A stretch of DNA of 64,000 nt from Lutjanus erythropterus (Eukaryota > Chordata > Actinopteri > Lutjaniformes > Lutjanidae): positions 62,001 to 126,000 of the forward strand of contig CM034601.1 in the NCBI GenBank assembly GCA_020091685.1. Direction: 5' to 3'. Both the position numbers and the translations under genes were made by a program. The notes under the pieces were generated by a model, which saw nothing but the letters and a program-made list of their open reading frames with translations, made no database searches and was not told the DNA's origin. Of the stretch, positions 23,019 through 64,000 are shown piece by piece. How positions within the stretch are numbered: the first letter of the stretch is position 1; each line of letters opens with the position of its first letter.

Positions 23019-23729
23019 CCTCCCAGGAGGGAGCAAGAGGCTTGAAAAGAGTAAACCAAGCAGAAAAGATGAGTGACAGAAAGACAGAGAGAGGAACAGA
23101 GTGAAAGAGGCTCATCCCTGTGGAGACAAACAAACCTAAAAATAGACAGAAAGAAGAAGCAGAGAGACGTCCGTACCTCCGGCCGCAGGTTGATAAGGAA
23201 AATACAACTCAGAAAAATCAAACCATAAAGAACCACAGCTGCTGTCTAACAACTATTGTCATTATCGATTAAGATGATTATTTGATTTAAAACCACTAGG
23301 TCAAAGGTGACACGTCTTCAAAGGTTTGACTAAAATACTTCTGGTGGCCATCAGGACCTGGTTCATGTGGAATCCTGCTAAAACCTTCAGCCTCTCAGGC
23401 AGAATCCACTCAAAGTGAGGAGCTTTTTAACTACCTCAGAGACCTCTGTCTTCCAGCTCTGTTGCCTATAGGACGTGTCCTTTTACCATCCAACACAATG
23501 CTCAGTGAAGCCTTTCCAGCTGGAACCAACAAACAGTAGGTTTTCCTTGGGAACCAAAGTGGACATGTTACGTTGTACAGCTTGTTGGGTGTGCTGTATG
23601 GAGAATATTTGGAATATGAGGAATTTTTGACTAAAATTTGGTAAGGTCCTTTAAAATGAAGTGGTGAGCACTTGTGTTTGCAACCAAGCAGATGACAGCA
23701 GCTTTACAGGTGGAATATTTGTTTTTTTT

Positions 23730-24900
23730 ATTACAATCTGTCACAATTTACAGTTTCATTTATGTGATGCTTTTATCCATAGTGACGTACATCTGACAGC
23801 TGATACAACACAAGTGAGGATCTAATCATGAGAGAGCAACACAAGTCAGTTACATGAAGCAGACAGTTCAAGTCTGGTAGGACGTAGTTGTCTACAGGCA
23901 GTACCAGTGGCAGTGTGCATAGAGAGCATAACATGTATTGGATTTGTTTATTTTAATACTATTTGCAATCAAGTGCAAAAGTGTTCAGTAAAGAGCTGGT
24001 CTTCAGTCCTCTCTTAAAGATTGAGAGGGACTCTGCTGATCAAACGTAGTTTGGTAGCTCGTTCCACTATCAGGGAGCCACAAACTGAAAGAGTCTAGCT
24101 TGTGACTTTGGGCCCTGTTGTGGTGGTTGAATCAGGCGTCTTTCATTGGCAGAGTGCAGTGACCAGGAGGAAGTGTAGACCTGAATGAGGGAGTTCAGGT
24201 AGGCGGCAGCAGTTTCAGTTGCTGTTTTGTAGGTGAGTGTCATTGTTTTGGATTTGATGTGGGCAGCGATTGGGAGCCAGTGGAACGATCTGACCAGCAG
24301 AGTGACAAGTGCTGTTCTTGGCTGATTGACAACCAGACATGCTGTCACGTTCTGGATCATGTTTAGAGGTTTGAATGTGTACAGTCAGGAGCCAGTAAGG
24401 AGCTGCAGGAATCCATGTGTGATATTACGAGAGCTTCATGCTTAGACAGGTAGGGTCTGATCTTCCTCATGTTGTTCAGGGAAAAACAGCACGACCAAGC
24501 AATCAAGGCCACCTGGACCTTAATGGTTAGTTGGTTGACGATCATGATGCCTAGGTTTCAGATAGACCTTGTCCGTGTGAGCTGGATGGGATCGAGTTGA
24601 ATACTGATTTTTTGTTGTATAGAGGGACTGGCTGGGATGACAAGGAGCTCAGTCTTGGAGAGACTGAGTTGAAGGTGGCATTCTTTCATCCAGATGTCAG
24701 TGAGGCAGGACAAGATGTGAGCGGAGACTCAGTGGTCTTCTAGAAGGAATGACAGGAAGAGCTGGGTACCATCAGCATAGAAATTGTATGAAAAACCATG
24801 AGAGTGGATCATTACCCGAAGTCAGGTGGCGTGTACTGACCCTTGAGGTCTGGACACTTCTCTCCTCCAAGATACACTAAAATATCTCACCAAGTTGAAG
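23730..24900 (-). mobile_element. Degraded LINE (L2/Rex1-like) reverse-transcriptase fragment
   Basis: On the minus strand the C-terminal half of a non-LTR retrotransposon polymerase is recognisable in broken frames: a YADGTQLFLS block (the YADDTQLY active-site motif with one Asp lost) near 24780, LSKTELLVI, a SLNNMRKIRPYLS stretch, ATETAAAYLNSLI, and a FHWLPI / FQFVAP region near 24080-24300. Many stops and frame changes; dead copy. The 3' end resembles the common teleost tail with CTTTTATCCATAGTGACGTA. Confidence 0.75.
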
Positions 24901-25479
24901 ACTGACCAGCAGTTGTTGCTGATTGCAGTGATTCTGTTACCGACAGGAGTGCAGTCTCAGTAGAGTGACCCTGTTTAAAGCCAGACTGATTCAGGTCATA
25001 CAGGTTGTTCTCAGAGAGGAATGCAGACACTTAACGAAAGACTGCGCTCAAGTATTTTAGACAGGAAGGGGAGGAGTCAAACTGTAGTTTTCAACCTGTT
25101 ACAGTCGGGTACAGCAACACGTATATGGTTCTTGTTTGATCTACAGTTTAAAAAGTCCTCAGGTTCATCTTCAATTCCAAGTATGGACACCGTAGACAGA
25201 GACCTTCTCCTCTGTCAGGTAGCAGGACAAAAAGTTTAAGTACCTACAGTGGTCTCAGGAAAAGCAGAACCAAGAGCTGCTCCTACTACAAGTATTACGG
25301 CTAAATTCCACCAGGCGCAGCTGCGTTGCATTATGGCTGCACACGTCAGTCTGAGCTGACCATAGCCTTCGACTCAATGCTGGTGATTCCATCAGCAGCA
25401 CCTCCGCACAACTCTAGTCCGCTTTGCTTCGTATACACGAAGAGTCTATTTTTGATGGATGCCTCACCAATTAGCAATT

Positions 25480-26235
25480 AGCAGAGCAGCTTGCACATTT
25501 GTTTGTGGCTGATGTCAAGTTTGCACACATTTTTAAATATGCAAACCTTTTATAAATCAAGCCCCAAGTCAACTGCTTGTCCCCAAGTAATTGTTCCAAC
25601 AAGCTTGTTGAAGGACATGTTTGACACTGTTGGTCCCATGACTTTCCTCATCTTTAACAGTAGTCTAGTAGTTCCCTCTTGTTTTAAACATGCACTAGGG
25701 AATCCCATTATTAAAAGCCTAACCTTGATGCAACTGTTTCAGATAATTGGAAAAAAAAATGTCTATGGACAGCTCTTAAACCTTTTCGAAAACAGCAACA
25801 TCATGGAGAAATTTTAGTCAGGCTTCAGGTCACAGCTCTGAATCAGCTTTACTTAAAGGCTCTAATGACTTACTGTCCTTCCTTGGTTCTTACTTTACTT
25901 GACCTCAGCTCTGCCTTCGATATGGTCAACCATGCATTTCTCCTGAACTGCCTCAAGAACCAGGTCAGTATCCAGGGTTGCACCTTCTCGTTGGCTCCCA
26001 TCACCTGTGGAGAACCCCAAGATTCCATTTTAGGTCCCATATTGTTCACCCTGTACATGTTCCTGTTAGCTTCCATATCCCAAAAACACAATATTTCATA
26101 CCAGCGCTGCGCCGACAACATGCAGCTCTGTTAGAATGTGGTCAGAACAACAATAAGGATGATCAGACATTCACTGGTGCTTCCAAAGCTCTGGACCAGC
26201 TGAGCTTTTTCAGTGAAACGTTCCCCTTCTGTTGA
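25480..26235 (+). mobile_element. Degraded LINE (L2/Rex1-like) reverse-transcriptase fragment, opposite orientation
   Basis: Plus-strand pieces: VPTSLLKDMFDTVGP and LVVPSCFKHALGNP (25580-25720), then LLDLSSAFDMVNHAFLLNCL (25890-25960), QDSILGPILFTLYM (26020-26065) and a broken YADD motif (RCADNMQLC, 26104-26130). The order is that of an L2-type RT domain. The two LINE pieces are inverted relative to each other and cover partly different regions, so they are separate insertions. Confidence 0.78.
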
Positions 26236-26298
26236 CATGTTGAAGCTAAAACTTCAAGTATCAGTGGTCATTACAGTAGAACCACTGACCCCTGTCAT

Positions 26299-26329
<31 letters not shown>

Positions 26330-26499
26330 ATAATTAGTAGTAATAATTATCCACAGTAATAACTGCAGTATTAACTGTAGTAGTAATAAATTATCCAGGG
26401 TAATATTTGCAGTATTTTCTTCAGTAGTATTTATAGTATTGCAGTTCTCAGAGAGCTGGCCATGTTTGCAGTCTTACTTTCCAGCACAGACAGAGAGGA

Positions 26500-26523
26500 T
26501 GCAGTTACCATGGCGACCCTGTC

Positions 26524-26555
<32 letters not shown>

Positions 26556-26980
26556 CTGGCTGCGCTGCATTGTGATTGGTTGATAGAGGAGAGTGGGTGG
26601 GCAGGTGGAGCGTCTCAGAGCGTCACTCTGTGTGTGTGTGTCTCCCACAGATCAGGACAGAGAGACAGAGAGACGCAGCTCTCCTCACTGCTCTGTCTCT
26701 CCTTCATCCCTCCATCTTCTTCTTCTTCCTCCTCTTCGTCCTCCTCTTCCTCCTCCTCCTCTTCTTCCTCTCCTCTGTTCAGATCCAGAACTCCCTCCAT
26801 CTCTCTGCTTCTTCTTCTTCTCCTGTTCTTCTCCTCTTTCTGTCTTCTCTCCTCCATCCTTCACACAAACAGACACACACACAGGTCTGACTCTTGGCCT
26901 TCTTCATCGCCATCATTACCATCATCATCCTCAGAGGAAGACAGACAGGGAGCCCCCTGACCCTCACCCCGCCGGGTCAC
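26500..26980 (+). promoter_or_regulatory. camk2a: Probable camk2a promoter and 5' UTR
   Basis: Upstream of the camk2a ATG lie an alternating GT/GC tract (26522-26555, Z-DNA prone), a reversed CCAAT box (GATTGG, 26574-26579), an E-box-like CAGGTG, then a long pyrimidine-rich 5' leader. No TATA box. The exact start site is not visible. Confidence 0.4.
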
Positions 26981-26981
26981 C

Positions 26982-61420
<34,439 letters not shown>

Positions 61421-62906
61421 CTTCCAGAGTAAGCAGGTCTTTGAAGGGGCCACAGTCACCATGACAACTGATTGATTGACAGCAGGCCAGGCGTCTGACA
61501 CCAACCATTCAGGATTTAGTTTGGAGGAGGAGGGCGGGGCCAGACAGCAATGAACCGCACAACCAATCGACCAATCAGCTTCCTCTTTTCAGCTCGTCTG
61601 GACTTTGCTTCAGCCACTCCCTCTCCTGATCAGCCAATCAGCTTCACAGCACAGATTGTAATAACTTGAAAAGCTCTTATCTCCAGCCTCCTTCACAAGA
61701 ACAAACCCTTCAGATATCTTTAATTAATCATTAAGTATTTGTGCTTCATTAGATGGTACTTAGCCCTTAATTAGCTTTTAATTAGCTCTTAATCAGATCC
61801 CTACTTACTCCTGTAAACACACCAAAGACCTCATTTCAAAAGCTTTTAATTAACAAATGAAATAGAAAAGTAGGAGCGTCAGAACTTTCCTCTTAATGAA
61901 CACATCGTTAATATATATCTGACATTAACACTAATGATGAGTTGTTGGTGTGAATACATGGATGGATTTATTTTCAGATGCAGATTTATGAGATTTTAAT
62001 TGAATTCTTGCTCAGTAATCAGATATATAACACATTATTGACTGGACTATATGAAGAAGATTTTATTTTTTAATCATTAATTACTTTTTACAGCTCTTCT
62101 TTAATGTGAACTTAAGTCCAGGTATGAATTCATAAATGAATGGATTATAATGTATTAAGAAGTTTTAAGTGGAAATTATTCAGTGAAAATATTACATATT
62201 ACAGTTCATTAAGATATTCATTTAATTAAAACACTGAAATTAAATATACATTTACCCTGAAACGCACCAATAATTAATTATTCAGTTAATGAGCAAACTT
62301 TGGCTTCATTACTTCATTCATTAACAAACAGTTAATGGATTTCTGTGTTGATTAAAAGTTTTTTAATGAATTTTCAGGCATCAGAAGGTTTTTATTTCCC
62401 CATAAATATAAAAGAAATTGATATTTTTGCTTCGAGGGGATACGAGATTTCCACCTGACAGTGAATATAACTGACTTGAGTAACATATAAAGACATATGT
62501 TATCTCACAGGAGTTTCCGTGGTTACCAAATATTAAATAACAAAAAATAAAATTAGTTTTTTAATATTTCATTTTCAATAATATTTTCTCTTTTATTTTT
62601 TAAATTACTCTGTTCCAAAATAAAACATAGAAACAACTAAACATCATTAATTCACAATAATAACCAACAAAAACAGAAATAAATTGACAAACACATTTTA
62701 CTTCCCAACATCTGACTGCTGAATGTGTGAATGAATCATTTATTGATTTATTAATTAAAATATATTCAAATTTTAGTGTATTTAATCTCAAACTTCTGGA
62801 ATTATTTGATTAAAAACCTTCAACTGTAAGATCAGGCCTTCATCTGAGGATGATGATGTTTCTGATCAGAAACTAAATCTTCTGTAACTACTTCAGAAAA
62901 CACTAT

Positions 62907-62908
<2 letters not shown>

Positions 62909-62950
<42 letters not shown>
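62909..62950. repeat. (TAA)n microsatellite
   Basis: About 14 perfect units. Confidence 0.95.
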
Positions 62951-62951
<1 letters not shown>

Positions 62952-63117
62952 TAATATTTAGTATTTAAATCGAATATTTAATAATTAATCAGTTCATGAA
63001 AAGCTGAAAACTGATGATGAGTTTTGGATGTTGGACTCATCTCTCTGCTTCCATCGAGCTCAGAGCTCCACAAGCTTCCACCGCCCTCCCACCTGTGATC
63101 TTCCATGAACAGCCACA

Positions 63118-63215
63118 CCTGCACCTCCGACCCCACCTGACCCCACCTGACCTCACCTGACCCCACCTGACCCCACCTGACCTCACCTGACCTCACCTGA
63201 CCTCACCTGACCCCT
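63118..63215. repeat. 10-bp repeat (CCCCACCTGA / CCTCACCTGA)
   Basis: About ten units, each holding CACCTG, an E-box of the ZEB/SNAI type. Confidence 0.92.
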
Positions 63216-64000
63216 GCCAGGCATCTGAACGCTGAGGGCCTTAACGAGCTGCCTGCCTGCTGCCTGCGCTCCAGTCTGAACTTCATCAGAGGAAGAAACT
63301 TTAGTTCATTAAATGTTCAGATGATCTCTTGACAGACGAAGAGGAGAGGAAGAGGAGAGGAGGAAACGGGAAAAGGAAAAAAGAAGGAAATGATTCTCTC
63401 AGATTTTGTTTTAGAACCACAATCCAAAATAAAATTGTATCTAATTAGTTTTTTGAACCTTTAAAAAGCATCAAAACAGGTAAAATTAATGAAGAATCAT
63501 TCAGAATGTTTTTAATTGAAGCTGTTCGGCAGAATCAGCTCTTTTTGATCTTAATTCATTTATAACTGACTCCCGATTGTTTTCTGAAGTACTGAACTTT
63601 TGCACACATGTGACGCTCAGAGAGCCAATCAGAATCACCGACACAATAACTCATCATCTGTTGCCTGGACTGAAGTCCAACAACCAAAAAAACTCATCTG
63701 TATGGAGTCCCAGAGGAGACAAAAAAAATCCTGATGAGTCAAAGATTTAAATGAATCCATTAATTATTAAGAAGAATGATTATCATTATCATTACTGAGA
63801 TTGGTTTTAGAAACAAAAATTTTCCTGTTATTTTATTTTTTATTTTTTAAATTTGCACATTAAAGGATCATTAACAGCTGAAAAAATATGTTTATTATTG
63901 TATTATTATATTATATTATTCTAATAAGCTTTGAGGCATTTGGAGTATTATTAATTATCCTTCATTAGTTAATTATCCTTAATTAGTTAATTATCCTTCA

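Larger units (their letters stand above)
20545..26500. other. sra1 to camk2a intergenic region
   Basis: About 6 kb with no host exon I can support. It contains family A pieces (20545-20640, 21110-21200), a family B copy (21825-21975), a TATTTATTTG-type teleost repeat tail (22440-22720), a CTC trinucleotide tract (22980-23018) and two degraded LINE pieces facing away from each other (about 23730-24900 minus, 25480-26235 plus). Confidence 0.6.
61421..64000 (+). other. camk2a 3' UTR and downstream flank
   Basis: About 2.6 kb, mostly AT-rich. Mammalian CAMK2A has a long 3' UTR that targets the mRNA to dendrites, so much of this could be UTR, but several AATAAA-like sites exist and I cannot choose one. 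It includes a TAA microsatellite (62909-62950) and a 10-bp CACCTGACC repeat (63118-63215). No further gene seen. Confidence 0.5.

Overview
The window is a piece of a ray-finned fish genome, most likely a percomorph-type teleost. The evidence is vertebrate GT-AG exons, very frequent CA/GT microsatellites, a teleost-style tRNA-headed SINE, Tc1 and hAT DNA transposons, L2/Rex1-like LINEs and an LTR fossil. No prokaryotic, CRISPR or organelle sequence is present. Only a small fraction is protein coding. Most long open frames are simple repeats or transposon debris.

Three host genes can be read exon by exon. (1) apbb3 (Fe65L2), minus strand, 5' part only: first coding exon at 8361-8409, WW-domain exon at 1310-1473, another exon at 1142-1200; the phosphotyrosine-binding domains must lie off the left edge. 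(2) sra1, plus strand, six exons from 11138 to 20164, complete, 254 aa, with a poly(A) signal at 20388. apbb3 and sra1 are head to head across about 2.7 kb. (3) camk2a, plus strand, eighteen coding exons from 26982 to 61420. The joined frame is exactly 478 aa, the length of mammalian CaMKII alpha, and carries K42, D135, D156, T286 and T305/T306 at the mammalian numbers.

The most interesting reading is a gene inside camk2a. Immediately 5' of exon 13, and continuous with it, an ATG at 51631 opens a 28-codon hydrophobic leader in frame with the exon. This matches the layout of alpha-KAP, the muscle membrane anchor that keeps only the CaMKII association domain. The DNA coding its membrane segment is the same pyrimidine tract that serves as the 3' splice site for full-length CaMKII alpha.

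Other structure: a roughly 905-bp, 9-bp-unit minisatellite in sra1 intron 5 is in effect an array of nuclear-receptor half-sites spaced as DR3. CA repeats lie just downstream of at least seven donor sites across all three genes, always CA on the gene's own strand. camk2a exon 4 sits in a small island between two opposing copies of one LINE family. Intron 13 holds a Tc1 element with a hAT element inside it (both with target duplications), followed by a large inverted repeat. At least ten copies of one AT-rich interspersed repeat are scattered through the window.

Layout: 1-8409 apbb3 5' half with an LTR fossil and a fold-back element in its introns; 8410-11137 divergent intergenic region; 11138-20393 sra1; 20394-26500 intergenic with two degraded LINE pieces in opposite orientation; 26500-61420 camk2a with nested alpha-KAP; 61421-64000 AT-rich 3' UTR or flank.
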